Shown here piece by piece: positions 33,717-43,348 of a stretch of 64,000 bases of DNA. The stretch is from the NCBI RefSeq assembly GCF_033097365.1, contig NZ_AP028461.1, forward strand, positions 7,502,001 through 7,566,000, read 5' to 3'. How positions within the stretch are numbered: position 1 is the stretch's first letter; each line of letters begins with the position of its first letter. The position numbers were made by a program, and so were the translations under genes. This DNA comes from Actinoplanes sichuanensis. GTDB taxonomy: Bacteria; Actinomycetota; Actinomycetes; Mycobacteriales; Micromonosporaceae. The notes beneath the pieces are model-generated. The model did no database searches and was not told the origin of the DNA. It worked only from the letters and a program-made list of their open reading frames with translations.

Positions 33717-36359
33717 TTACGTGCCCGGGTGCCGCCGGAGGTTGAAGACGAGATCGATGACCAGGGCCGTCCACCCGGTCTGATGCCAGGCGCCGAGCCC
33801 GGCCCCGTTGTCGCCGTTGAAATACTCCGGGAAGACGATCAGATCCTTCCAGTCCGGGTGGGTCTGGAAGAGTTCGGTGGCGCCGTAGATGGGCCGCCGC
33901 CCGGTCACCGGGTCGGGCACGAACAGGCCGATCAGTCGCCGGGACAGGTCGTCGGCGATCTCGGTGAGCCCGGCCTTGCCCTGTGACCCGGTCGGGTACT
34001 CGGCTTTCAGGTCCTCGCCGTAGAACTCCGCGTACTCCCGGAGCGCCTGGATGAGCAGGTAGTTGACCGGCATCCAGACCGGCCCGCGCCAGTTGGAGTT
34101 GCCACCGAACAGCCCGCTGGTGCTCTCGGCCGCCTCGTAGCCGACGGTGAAGTCCGAGCCGCCGAGCGAGACGGTGAACGGTTTCTCCAGATGTGCTCGA
34201 GACAGGGTGCGCAGGCCGTACGGCGAAAGGAACTCCTCCGGATCCAACAAGCGGGCCAGGATCCGGAGCAACTGGTCTTGGCCCACCATGCTGAGGAGGC
34301 GCTGCTGGCGCCGGTCGGCGCCGCCGAGGCGCCGCGCGCTGATCACGTCACCGAATTCACCCTGATGGTGGAGCATCCAACGGACCCGGGCGCTGATCTC
34401 GGGCAGCCGGGCCAGGGTCTCCGAGGTGAGCCGGGTGGTGGCGGCGAGCGGCAGGAGACCGACGATCGAGCGGGCCTTGAGCGGCACCTTGTGACCGTCG
34501 GGCAGGCGCAGCACGTCGTAGAAGAAACTGTCCTCCTCGTCCCACAGCCCCTGCCGGTACGCGGCCTCCGCGATGTATGTGAAGTGCTCGAAGAACTTGG
34601 TGGCCATGTCCTCGTAGGCCCGGTCGTGCAGGGCCAGGATGATCGCCATGTCGAGCAGGTTGAGCGCGTACATGGCCATCCAGCCGGTGCCGTCGGACTG
34701 TTCGAGCACACCGGCGACGGGCAGGGCCGCCGACCTGTCGAACGGGCCGACGTTGTCCAGACCGAGGAAGCCGCCCTCGAAGACGTTGTTGCCGCCGACA
34801 TCCTTGCGGTTGACCCACCAGGTGAAGTTGAGCAGCAACTTGTGCATCACTCGGGACAGGAAGTCGAAGTCGCGACCACCGTCGATCTGGAACACCTGCA
34901 ACGCCGCCCACGCGTGCACGGGTGGATTGACGTCGGAGAACGACCACTCGTACGCCGGAATCTGGCCGTTGGGGTGCATGTACCACTCGCGGAGCAGCAG
35001 CAGGAGCTGGGACTTCGCGAAGCCGGGGTCGACGCGCGCGATGCTGACACAGTGGAAGGCCAGGTCCCACGCGGCGTACCAGGGGTACTCCCACGGGTCG
35101 GGCATGCTGATGACGTCGAAGCTGTTCATGTGCCACCAGTTGTTGTTGCGCCCGTAGCGCCGGCCCGGTGGCGGCGGCGCGTTGCCGGGATCGCCGTGCA
35201 GCCACTGCTTCACGTCGAAGTGGTAGAACTGCTTGCCCCACATGAGACCGGCGACGGCCTGCCGGGCGACGTCCTTCTCCGCGTCGGTCGCCGCCGCCGG
35301 CAGCACTTCGGCGAAGAATTCGTCGGCCTCCGCGCTGCGCGCGGCCATCACCTCGGCCCAGCCGTCCCCCAGGTCCGCGGGCGGCATCGGGCGGTCACTC
35401 TGGGTCAATCGCAATCGGAGGGTACGGGTCTCGCCCGCCCCCATCCACAGTCGGTAGTGCAGCGCCCCCTTGGTGCCGACCCCGTTCGGGTTGACCGTCG
35501 GCGTCCGGTGGATCAGGTGGTCGTTGATGCCGTCCTTCGGGTACGGACTGCGCCCCGGCAGCCCCCACAGACGCTGCGCGTTCGTCTCGTTGTCGCACAT
35601 CAGCGCGACCGGCGCGCCCTGCCCGTCGAGGGTGACGTGACCGAGCGACCGGTGCCGCCCGTCGAGGCGCCCGGGTGTGCCGGTCATGGTCGGCGTCTGC
35701 CGGTTGGGCAGCCCCCACGACCAGGTGTTGCGGAACCACAGGGTGGGCAGCACGTGCAGGATCGCCGGGTCGGGACCGCGGTTGCTGACGGTGATGGCGA
35801 TGCAGACGTCGGTGGGCCCGGCCTTGGCGTAGTCGACGGTGACCGCCCAGAACCGGTCGTGGTCGAAGATGCCGGTGTCGACGAGTTCGTACTCCGACTC
35901 GTTGCGGGACCGGGCGCCGTTGACCCGGACCAGCTGGTCGTAGGGGAACGCGGCCTGCGGGTAGTGGTATCGCCAGCGCATCCACGAGTGGGTGGGCGTG
36001 GAGTCCTGATACCACCAGTAGTCCTTGGCGTCCTCGCCGTGGTTGCCGCCGTCGCCGCCGAGCCCGAACATCCGCTCCTTGAGGATCGGGTCCTTACCGT
36101 TCCAGAGGGCGAGCGCGAAGGCGAACGTCTGACGGTCGTCGCAGAGGCCGGCCATGCCGTCCTCATTCCAGCGGTACGCCCGGGAGCGCGCGTGGTCGTG
36201 CGGGAAGTAGTCCCATGCGGTGCCGTGTTCGCTGTAGTCCTCGCGGACCGTGCCCCAGGCGCGCTCGGCGAGGTATGGCCCCCACGCCCGCCAAGGCTGC
36301 TCTCCGGAATCGGCCTGGGCCAAGCGCACCCGCTCCGACACGTCCGTTCTCACCCCCAC
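33717..36359 (-). CDS. Glucosidase, GH63/MGH1-like
   Basis: The 880-residue cytoplasmic protein has the N-terminal pattern WGPYLAERAWGTVREDYSEHG and WDYFPHDHARSRAYRWNEDG, and a C-terminal (alpha/alpha)6 barrel (FHCVSIARVDPGFAK, SDGTGWMAMYALNLLDMA, WRGPVWMPVNYL). This is the layout of bacterial GH63-type glucosidases and related mannosylglycerate hydrolases. The start is the GTG at 36359; another GTG two codons in is possible and no clear Shine-Dalgarno precedes either. It is divergent from a debranching enzyme (86 bp), so the two likely act on the same glucan or glycoside under shared control. Confidence 0.85.
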   Translation of the reverse strand: MGVRTDVSERVRLAQADSGEQPWRAWGPYLAERAWGTVREDYSEHGTAWDYFPHDHARSRAYRWNEDGMAGLCDDRQTFAFALALWNGKDPILKERMFGLGGDGGNHGEDAKDYWWYQDSTPTHSWMRWRYHYPQAAFPYDQLVRVNGARSRNESEYELVDTGIFDHDRFWAVTVDYAKAGPTDVCIAITVSNRGPDPAILHVLPTLWFRNTWSWGLPNRQTPTMTGTPGRLDGRHRSLGHVTLDGQGAPVALMCDNETNAQRLWGLPGRSPYPKDGINDHLIHRTPTVNPNGVGTKGALHYRLWMGAGETRTLRLRLTQSDRPMPPADLGDGWAEVMAARSAEADEFFAEVLPAAATDAEKDVARQAVAGLMWGKQFYHFDVKQWLHGDPGNAPPPPGRRYGRNNNWWHMNSFDVISMPDPWEYPWYAAWDLAFHCVSIARVDPGFAKSQLLLLLREWYMHPNGQIPAYEWSFSDVNPPVHAWAALQVFQIDGGRDFDFLSRVMHKLLLNFTWWVNRKDVGGNNVFEGGFLGLDNVGPFDRSAALPVAGVLEQSDGTGWMAMYALNLLDMAIILALHDRAYEDMATKFFEHFTYIAEAAYRQGLWDEEDSFFYDVLRLPDGHKVPLKARSIVGLLPLAATTRLTSETLARLPEISARVRWMLHHQGEFGDVISARRLGGADRRQQRLLSMVGQDQLLRILARLLDPEEFLSPYGLRTLSRAHLEKPFTVSLGGSDFTVGYEAAESTSGLFGGNSNWRGPVWMPVNYLLIQALREYAEFYGEDLKAEYPTGSQGKAGLTEIADDLSRRLIGLFVPDPVTGRRPIYGATELFQTHPDWKDLIVFPEYFNGDNGAGLGAWHQTGWTALVIDLVFNLRRHPGT

Positions 36360-36381
36360 TAACCGAAATCCCGGAGTCGAT

Positions 36382-36416
36382 CACACTGAGACTGTCACGC
36401 TGATGTGTCAAGTGTG
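36382..36416. promoter_or_regulatory. Shared divergent control region of two glucan enzymes
   Basis: CACACT (36382-36387) and AGTGTG (36411-36416) are inverted 6-bp arms within the 86-bp gap. A TTGACA on the minus strand (36411-36406) overlaps the right arm and could be the -35 box of the glucosidase gene. The -10 region is weak. It is a candidate operator for a sugar-responsive regulator. Confidence 0.4.
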
Positions 36417-36445
36417 TAAGGCTCCGCGCGATTAGGGGTTTCTCC

Positions 36446-38356
36446 GTGCCCACGGCCCACCCGATCACTTTCGGTCCTCAGGTCTGCGCCCGCCTCAACG
36501 AGGGCGCCACACGGGAGTGGTTGGTACCCGATGGGGTCGGCGGCTATGCCATGGGAACGGTCAGCGGTCTGCGAACCCGCCGCTATCACGGCCTGCTCGT
36601 GGTGGCCGGAGACACACCGGCCTCCCGAAACATGGGACTCGCGTCTCTCGATGCGGTCGTGACACTGCCCTCCGGCGCGGTCGTCCGGCTGGGGGTGCAC
36701 GAGTGGGCGGACGGCGCGATCGCCCCGGCCGGGCACCGACTGCTGGCCGGCTTCGCGCTGATCGACGGGGTGCCGCGGTGGCGGTGGCGGCTCGGCGCGA
36801 TGGTGATCGAACGGGAGATCGCCGCCGTACACGGCCGACCCGCGATCGCGATCACCCACCGGCTGGTCACCGGCGGCCCGGTCCGGCTCACCCTCGAAGC
36901 GCTCTGCACGTGGCGGGACGCGCACGGCGAGCGGACCGCGGACGGCCCGCCTCCGGCGGTCACCACGGCCGCGGACGGCTGCGTGGTCGAGGACGCCTAC
37001 CGGATCAGCGGGCCGGGCTTCACCCCGGCTGGCGAGTGGTTCCGCGACGTCCGTCACCGCACGGAGGACGAGCGAGGCCTCACTTCGACCGAGGATCTGT
37101 GGTACGCGGGAAGCTTCCACGCCGAACTGGGTCGTCCCGGAGAGATCGCCGAAGTGTCGGCGTGGGCCGGTGACCTGAACGATCAGCCGCCACCCGCGGG
37201 CACGGCCGTGACCGCCGCCCGCGCCCGGAACCGGGCCGTCGTCGCGGCCGCCGCACCCGGCGACGGGACACAGGCGACACTGGCGCTGGCCGCCGACGCG
37301 TTCATCGTGCACACCGCGAACGGGCCGGACGTGGTGGCCGGCTACCCGTGGTTCGGGTCGTGGTCCCGGGACACGATGATCAGCTACGAGGGGTTGTTCC
37401 TGGCCACCGACCGGGCCGACGAGGGGCGGGAGTTGCTGCGCGCCTACGCCGGCACCCTCTCCGAGGGGATGCTCGCGAACACCGCGGACACCGGCAAGGT
37501 CGAGTACAACACCGTCGACGGGACGCTCTGGTTCCTGCACGCGATCGGGCGGCACGTGGCCCAGACCGGCGACGACGACCTGGCCGCCGAGATGCTGCCG
37601 CTGCTGCGTGACGTGATCACCTACCACCTCTCCGGCACCAGATACGGGATCCGCGCCGACCCGGCCGACGGACTGCTCCGGGCGGGCGCCCCCGGACACG
37701 CCCTGACCTGGATGGACGCCCGCGTCGACGGGGTTCCGGTGACCGCCCGCACGGGCAAGCCGGTCGAGGTGAACGCGCTCTGGATCAACGGGTTGGCGAC
37801 CGTGCTGGACCTGTCCGCCCGCACCGGGATCCCGCCCGGCCCGGCCGAACGCGCCTGCCCGCAGGCCCGGGAGGGGTTCGCCCGGCACTATCCGGCGCCC
37901 GGCGGCCTACTGCACGACGTGGTCGGCGGGGCCGGCGAGGACCCGGTGCTGCGCCCCAACCAACTGCTGGCCTGGTCGCTGCCGCACGCCCCGGCCCGCC
38001 CGGACCGGGCCACCCTGGACCGGCTCGGCGCCGCGCTGCTCACCCCCCTCGGGCCGCGCAGCCTGGCGCCGGGTGAACTCGGGTACGCCGGACGACACCG
38101 CGGCACCCCGGCCGAGCGGGACAGCGCGTACCACACCGGAACCGTCTGGCCGTGGCTCACCGGGCCGTGGGTGACCGCCCTGCACCGGGTCGGGGCGAGC
38201 GGTGCCGACCTGCTCACCGACATCGAGGGCCACCTGTCCGAACACGGCCTCGGCTCGATCTCGGAGACCGCCGACGGCGACCCGCCGCACCGGGCCACCG
38301 GATGCCCGTTCCAGGCCTGGTCGGTGGCCGAGCACCTACGCGCCCGGCGGCTCTGA
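36446..38356 (+). CDS. Glycogen debranching enzyme (amylo-alpha-1,6-glucosidase)
   Basis: The 636-residue protein has the family's N-terminal signature REWLVPDGVGGYAMGTVSGL and TRRYHGLLV. The C-terminal GH133-type barrel (from about 290) includes GYPWFGSWSRDTM (Asp near 305), EYNTVDGTLWF and a final HTGTVWPWLTGPWVTAL. It hydrolyses alpha-1,6 branch points left by phosphorylase. The GTG at 36446 is used as start; the Shine-Dalgarno is poor (GGGGTTTCTCC). It is divergent from the GH63-like gene. Confidence 0.9.
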   Translation: MPTAHPITFGPQVCARLNEGATREWLVPDGVGGYAMGTVSGLRTRRYHGLLVVAGDTPASRNMGLASLDAVVTLPSGAVVRLGVHEWADGAIAPAGHRLLAGFALIDGVPRWRWRLGAMVIEREIAAVHGRPAIAITHRLVTGGPVRLTLEALCTWRDAHGERTADGPPPAVTTAADGCVVEDAYRISGPGFTPAGEWFRDVRHRTEDERGLTSTEDLWYAGSFHAELGRPGEIAEVSAWAGDLNDQPPPAGTAVTAARARNRAVVAAAAPGDGTQATLALAADAFIVHTANGPDVVAGYPWFGSWSRDTMISYEGLFLATDRADEGRELLRAYAGTLSEGMLANTADTGKVEYNTVDGTLWFLHAIGRHVAQTGDDDLAAEMLPLLRDVITYHLSGTRYGIRADPADGLLRAGAPGHALTWMDARVDGVPVTARTGKPVEVNALWINGLATVLDLSARTGIPPGPAERACPQAREGFARHYPAPGGLLHDVVGGAGEDPVLRPNQLLAWSLPHAPARPDRATLDRLGAALLTPLGPRSLAPGELGYAGRHRGTPAERDSAYHTGTVWPWLTGPWVTALHRVGASGADLLTDIEGHLSEHGLGSISETADGDPPHRATGCPFQAWSVAEHLRARRL

Positions 38357-38415
38357 CACCCGGCGGGTCAGCCGATCGCACCCGAACCGCACCCGGGGCC
38401 GGGGATGCTCCAGAC

Positions 38416-39993
38416 ATGGGACGTGATCGGTGGACCGGGATCGCGTGGCTCGTGGTGCTGGCGGGCTGCGTGGTGCTGCGTGTCCTCCTCGGCACGTCCG
38501 AGTCGGAGTACCTGCTGACCGTCACGCCGTACATGGTGGTCAGCGTGGCGACGCCGTTCGTGATCCTCTACGGCACGGCCCGCCACCGGCCGCCGCACCG
38601 GGCCGGCTGGTTCCTGCTGGCCGCCGCCCACTTGCTGTACGCCGTCGCGGACGGCCTGACGGTGGCCGACGACTACCTGTCCGGGGAGTTCCTCGAACCC
38701 ACCCCGGCGGACCTCTTCTACTTCGCCTACTACCTGCTGTTCGCGGCCGCGGTGCTGATCTTCATTCGGCGTCGCACTCCCGGCTGGGACGGGCCGAGCG
38801 CCATCGACGCCCTGGTAATCGCGATCAGCGCCGGGCTGCTCAGCTGGATCTACATCCTCCAGCCGCTCACCTCCGACTCGGAACTGCCGCTCAACGCGAA
38901 GCTGACCCAGTCGGCGTACCCGGTGCTCGATCTGATGCTGTTGATCCTCGCGGTCCGCCTCGTGATGGGCGCCGGAACCCGCGGCCCGGTCCTGTATCTG
39001 CTGCTCACCAGCATGGCGCTGATGCTCGCCGTGGACACCGCCTACCTGGCCACGGCGATCGCCGACGGCGGGGCGGTGTCCGAGGCGTACCTCGACGCGA
39101 TGTGGATGCTCTCGCTGGGCCTGCTAGGCCTGGCCGGACTGCACCCCGGCATCAAACACTTCGACCGGCGCACCGCCACCGCCCTGCCGGACGCGTCACC
39201 GTCCCGGCTCGGCGCGCTCGCGGTGGCGGTGCTGATGGCGCCGGGCGTCCAGTTCATCCAATGGCTGCGCGGCGAACCACCCAGCGTGCCGCTGATCAGT
39301 GGCGCCTGCACGGTGATGTTCCTGCTGGTCCTGGCGAGGATGTCGGGCCTGGTGGCGGCTCAGCGTCGGGCCGCCGTCACGGACGGCCTGACCGGCCTGC
39401 GCACCCGTCGCTTCTTCGGCGAGGCGCTCACCACCGAATGCCGCCGTGCCCTCCGCAGCGGCCACGACCTGGGCCTGCTGATCATCGACGTAGATCACTT
39501 CAAGAAGATCAACGACGGGTACGGCCATCCGGCCGGCGATCAGGTCCTGCGCGAGGTGGCCCGCCGTCTGACCTCCGCGGTCCGGGCGGGCGCGGTGGTG
39601 GCCCGATACGGCGGCGAGGAGTTCGTGGTGCTGGCCCCGCACACCGCCCCCACCGAACTGTTCAGCATGGCCGAACGCCTCCGCTCCGAGGTGGCCGACC
39701 TCCCCATCGACATCGGCGGCGACCTCCTCTCGGTAACCGTCTCGGTAGGCGCCGCCACCACCACGACTCCCCGTTCTTCCGCCACCGGCGCCTCCCCCAC
39801 CGCCGGCCCTTCCACCGCCAGCCCTTCTTCCACCGCCGGTGCCTCCCCCACCGCCGCCGGCCTTTCCTCCACCGGAACCGTCCGCACCGAACCGGAGTCC
39901 CTCCTCCGTGCCGCGGACCAGGCCCTTTACGCCGCGAAGGCAGCCGGCCGCAACCGCTCAATCCTGGCCGGCACGGTCCCCGCCACCCCCTGA
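38416..39993 (+). CDS. Membrane diguanylate cyclase (GGDEF)
   Basis: The 525-residue protein has about eight to nine membrane helices in residues 1-310, then a GGDEF domain. The active site is ARYGGEEFVVL with GGEEF at 399-403; the substrate loop DVDHFKKINDGYGH is intact. The usual RxxD inhibitory site before GGEEF is not present (RAGA), so product inhibition is unlikely. Residues about 446-492 are a Ser/Thr/Ala/Pro-rich insertion between the last strands of the domain (VTVSVGAAT and LLRAADQALYAAK). The ATG at 38416 starts the first helix. Predicted product: cyclic di-GMP, under control of an unknown membrane signal. Confidence 0.88.
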   Translation: MGRDRWTGIAWLVVLAGCVVLRVLLGTSESEYLLTVTPYMVVSVATPFVILYGTARHRPPHRAGWFLLAAAHLLYAVADGLTVADDYLSGEFLEPTPADLFYFAYYLLFAAAVLIFIRRRTPGWDGPSAIDALVIAISAGLLSWIYILQPLTSDSELPLNAKLTQSAYPVLDLMLLILAVRLVMGAGTRGPVLYLLLTSMALMLAVDTAYLATAIADGGAVSEAYLDAMWMLSLGLLGLAGLHPGIKHFDRRTATALPDASPSRLGALAVAVLMAPGVQFIQWLRGEPPSVPLISGACTVMFLLVLARMSGLVAAQRRAAVTDGLTGLRTRRFFGEALTTECRRALRSGHDLGLLIIDVDHFKKINDGYGHPAGDQVLREVARRLTSAVRAGAVVARYGGEEFVVLAPHTAPTELFSMAERLRSEVADLPIDIGGDLLSVTVSVGAATTTTPRSSATGASPTAGPSTASPSSTAGASPTAAGLSSTGTVRTEPESLLRAADQALYAAKAAGRNRSILAGTVPATP

Positions 39994-40195
39994 CCCGGCG
40001 AGATTCCCACCCCCACCTCCCAACCGCATCCGTCCCGAAGCCGGATCGCCGAACGGCACACCACGAGTCCTTCTGGCCCGAAGCCGATCACCGAGCGGCA
40101 CAGCGCGGCTGCTTATCGGGGGTTTGGCGTTCGTATCGCACTGCTGGAGAGAGCGGACCCTGATGCCGGCGGCTCTCATGGCCGGCTGGAGTTGA

Positions 40196-40873
40196 TCAAC
40201 CCAGCCATCCCGGGCGGATCACGCCCGCCTCGTAGGCGTAGACGACCAGCTGGGCCCGGTCCCGCGCGCCGAGTTTGATCATCGTGCGGCTCACGTGGGT
40301 CTTCGCGGTGGCCGGGCTGATCACCAGGCGGGCGGCGATCTCGTCGTTGGACAGTCCCTCGGCTACCAGTACCAGGACTTCGCGTTCCCGGTCGGTGAGC
40401 TGATCCAGGTCGCGGGGCGGCTCGGGTGGTCGGCCGTGCGCTACAGCCGCGGCCGCGAACGAACCGATCACCCGCCGGGTCACGCTCGGCGACAGCAGTC
40501 CGTCACCGGCCGCCACCGCCCGCACCCCGCGCAGCAGGTCGACCGGTTCGGTGTCCTTCACCAGGAACCCGGACGCCCCGGTCCGCAACGCCTCGAACAC
40601 ATATTCATCCAGCTCGAACGTGGTGAGGATGACCACCCGGGTGGCGACCAGATCCGGATCGGCGGCGATCCGGCGGGTCGCCTCCAGTCCGTCCACGCCG
40701 GGCATTCGGATGTCCATCAGCACGACGTCGGGCCGGGTGGCCCGGACCACCTCGACCGCCCGCAGGCCGTCCGCCGCCTCGCCGACCACCTCGATGCCGG
40801 GTTCCGCGTCGAGCAGCGCCCGGAACCCGGCTCGGACCAGCGCCTGGTCATCCGCCAGCACCACCGAGATCAT
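40196..40873 (-). CDS. NarL/LuxR-family response regulator
   Basis: The 225-residue protein has a receiver (VVLADDQALVR, VLMDIRMPG, FLVKDTEP) and a LuxR helix-turn-helix (LTDREREVLVLVAEGLSNDE, then SPATAKTHVSR). The start overlaps the kinase stop (ATGA), so it is translationally coupled to its cognate kinase. No target is obvious next to it; the operon may be autoregulated. Confidence 0.93.
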   Translation of the reverse strand: MISVVLADDQALVRAGFRALLDAEPGIEVVGEAADGLRAVEVVRATRPDVVLMDIRMPGVDGLEATRRIAADPDLVATRVVILTTFELDEYVFEALRTGASGFLVKDTEPVDLLRGVRAVAAGDGLLSPSVTRRVIGSFAAAAVAHGRPPEPPRDLDQLTDREREVLVLVAEGLSNDEIAARLVISPATAKTHVSRTMIKLGARDRAQLVVYAYEAGVIRPGWLG

Positions 40874-42582
40874 TCGGCCTCCCCCGTTCGCCCGGTCCCC
40901 GACCTCACACTCCCACCCGCCGAACCGAACCCGGAATCGGGGGCGGACGAGGCGCCCGACCCGGAAACCGCCTCCGCCCCGAAATCCGATACCGAAGAAG
41001 GAACAGACTCGGAAACGGGCCCGGAAGAAGCGACAGGCCCGGAGGCCGCTCCGGACCCGAAATCGGGGGGTGGCGCGGGCGGCACGGAAACGGAGGCGGG
41101 AGAAGACGTGGACCCGGAGACGGATTGCGAGCCGGGATCCGGAGCAGGAGACACGGTAGGACCGGTCCCGGATCGCGAACCGGGATCCGGGACAGGAGAC
41201 GCGGTAGGACGGGAGACGGATCGCGAACCGGGATCCGGGGTGTGGGCGGCGCCGGCCGGTGGGATGGGGAGGAACGCGGTCACCCGGTAACCGGTGGTTT
41301 CGCCGTCTGCCGGGCCCGCTGTGAAGGAGCCGCCCAGGCTTTCGGCTCGGGCTCGCATTCCGGTCAGGCCGCTTGAGCCCTCCGCGGGTGGGGACTCGTC
41401 GGGGGCGCCGGTGTTCGTTATGGACAGGTGCAGGGCGTCCGAAGTCTGCCTGATCTCGACCGACGCGGTCGGGGTGGGACCGGCGTGCTTGCGGACGTTC
41501 GTCAGGGACTCCTGGACTATCCGGTAGGCGGCACGGTCCACCTCGGCGGGCAGGTCGCGGGGCTCGCCGAGGATCTCGGTCCGGACCGGGAAGCCGGCAT
41601 CCGCGGTCAGGTCGCTCAGGCGGCTCAGGCCCAGCGCGGGCTGGCGGGGCGCCGCCTCACCCTCGGTTCGTAGGACGCCCAGCACCGAACGGACCTCGCG
41701 CAGCGCCTCGGCGCTCGCCGTCTTGATCGCGGACAGGGCTTCGCGGGCCTGCTCCGGGCGGCTGTCCATCAGGTGCAGGCCCACTCCGGCCTGCACGTTG
41801 ATCAACGACAGGTGGTGACCGAGGACGTCGTGCAACTCGCGGGCCATCCGCAACCGCTCCTCGGAGGCCTGCCGGCGTTTCTGCTCGGCACGCGCCCGTT
41901 CCTGCTCCTCGTGGGCCCGGGCGAGGGCGGCCAACTGCTCGTGCCGGACCTTCGACACCGTGCCGGCCAGCGCCGCCACACCGAGCCCGACCCCGGCGAG
42001 CGCTGCCTCACGCACGTCCGGTGTGACCCCGGCGGGTAGGCCGAGCGGGCCGGCCAGGACCACGTCGAGCAGCAGGTAGAGCACCCAGGCCACCGCCGCG
42101 CCGATCGCCGCCTCGGTCCGTCGGCCCGCTTTGGCGAGGGCGAACAGCGCCAGCGCGGGAGCCACCGCATACATCCAGTAGGGGTCGGCGTGGGTGGCGA
42201 ACAGCAGCGACGCGGCCGCGGCGATCACGAAGACGGCGAGTGGGGCGCGGCGTTTCCAGAACAGCGCGACCGGGCCGGCGATCAGCAACAGGTAATACAG
42301 CACCGGCGAGGTGAGGTGCACCCCGCCGCGGTCGGCGAGATCGTTCGACCCGGCGAGGTGGAAGATCATGGCGGCGATCACCGCGCCGGGCGGCCAGCCG
42401 TTGTGCCCGCCGCGCCGCGAACGCCGCCACGGCGGCTCGGACGTCACCATCGGCTCCGCCTCGTCACACGACTCCGACCCGGACCGCCGCCACGAAGACC
42501 CGTCACGCCATGCGGGCCCGGACCGCCGCCAGGGCGGACCGCCCCGGCTGTCGGGCGACTGCCACCGGCCCACATGCCTCAT
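40870..42582 (-). CDS. NarX-type sensor histidine kinase (HisKA_3) with repeat tail
   Basis: The 570-residue protein has an Arg/Ser-rich N-terminus, four to five membrane helices (about 65-195), a coiled coil, a HisKA_3 phosphoacceptor (MARELHDVLGHHLSLI) and an HATPase domain ending near residue 425 (SGLTGMRARAESLGG). The last 140 residues are Ser/Pro/Gly low complexity with PDPGSRS-type repeats and no known role. The start at 42582 lacks a Shine-Dalgarno; ATG at 42450, preceded by GAGGCGGAG, is a serious alternative. It is coupled to the NarL regulator. Confidence 0.88.
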   Translation of the reverse strand: MRHVGRWQSPDSRGGPPWRRSGPAWRDGSSWRRSGSESCDEAEPMVTSEPPWRRSRRGGHNGWPPGAVIAAMIFHLAGSNDLADRGGVHLTSPVLYYLLLIAGPVALFWKRRAPLAVFVIAAAASLLFATHADPYWMYAVAPALALFALAKAGRRTEAAIGAAVAWVLYLLLDVVLAGPLGLPAGVTPDVREAALAGVGLGVAALAGTVSKVRHEQLAALARAHEEQERARAEQKRRQASEERLRMARELHDVLGHHLSLINVQAGVGLHLMDSRPEQAREALSAIKTASAEALREVRSVLGVLRTEGEAAPRQPALGLSRLSDLTADAGFPVRTEILGEPRDLPAEVDRAAYRIVQESLTNVRKHAGPTPTASVEIRQTSDALHLSITNTGAPDESPPAEGSSGLTGMRARAESLGGSFTAGPADGETTGYRVTAFLPIPPAGAAHTPDPGSRSVSRPTASPVPDPGSRSGTGPTVSPAPDPGSQSVSGSTSSPASVSVPPAPPPDFGSGAASGPVASSGPVSESVPSSVSDFGAEAVSGSGASSAPDSGFGSAGGSVRSGTGRTGEAE

Positions 42583-42808
42583 CAGCCGAACCTACGCCGG
42601 CGCCCCGGCCCCGGCATCGGCCCGCGGGCGGTCATCCTGCCTACGACCCGGGTCTCACATCCGCACGGTCCCGTACTCCTCCGGGCGTACCAGAAAGATC
42701 AAAAGCGGCGCTGGGTGCGCCTGACGGATGCCTCCCCGGGCCGACGCGGGCGGTCTTTGAACGGCCGATGCTGGAGCGGTACCCGAGAGAACCGTCGAAG
42801 GAGTTGCC

Positions 42809-43237
42809 ATGCACCCCCAGGGAACCGCCCGGCTGCGGACGTCCGACGCGGAGCGGGAGGAGACCGCCGAGATCCTGCGCGCCGCGATGGCCGAGGGTCG
42901 GCTCGACCTCTCCGAGGGCGAGGAACGGCTGGCCACAGCGTACGCCGCCAAGTTCCGTGACGAACTGATGCCGCTCACCGCCGACCTGCCGTTCGGAGGT
43001 CGCCAGGCACTGGCCCGCACCCCGGCGCGCCGGGCCGAGACACGCCGGGCACTGAGCCGGCACGCGAGTCTCATCCTGATCATCGCGGGGGTCCTGACCG
43101 GAGTGTGGATGCTGTCCAACGCCACCTTCTTCTGGCCGGTCATCCCGCTGGCGTTCCTGGTGATGGGCCTGTTCAAGCACGCGCGGTACGGCCGCTGGCG
43201 TCCCGAGTACACGTTCGGCCACCACCACCGGCACTGA
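42809..43237 (+). CDS. DUF1707 domain membrane protein
   Basis: The 142-residue protein has an N-terminal DUF1707 domain (LRTSDAEREETAEILRAAMA, then LSEGEERLATAYAAK) and two C-terminal membrane helices (about 75-90 and 98-115). A His-rich end follows. DUF1707 proteins are widespread small actinobacterial membrane proteins without a defined role. AAGGAGTTGCC before the ATG is a good ribosome binding site. It is divergent from the NarX-type kinase. Confidence 0.88.
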   Translation: MHPQGTARLRTSDAEREETAEILRAAMAEGRLDLSEGEERLATAYAAKFRDELMPLTADLPFGGRQALARTPARRAETRRALSRHASLILIIAGVLTGVWMLSNATFFWPVIPLAFLVMGLFKHARYGRWRPEYTFGHHHRH

Positions 43238-43348
43238 CCGCCCGCTGTCGGGTGGCCGACCCCACGTACGACATGCCGATCGGATCGTTGATCTTCTTCG
43301 TTCTCTCTGCCACAGTGGCCGAGTTTTGTTCGGGGAGGGACAACGCAC

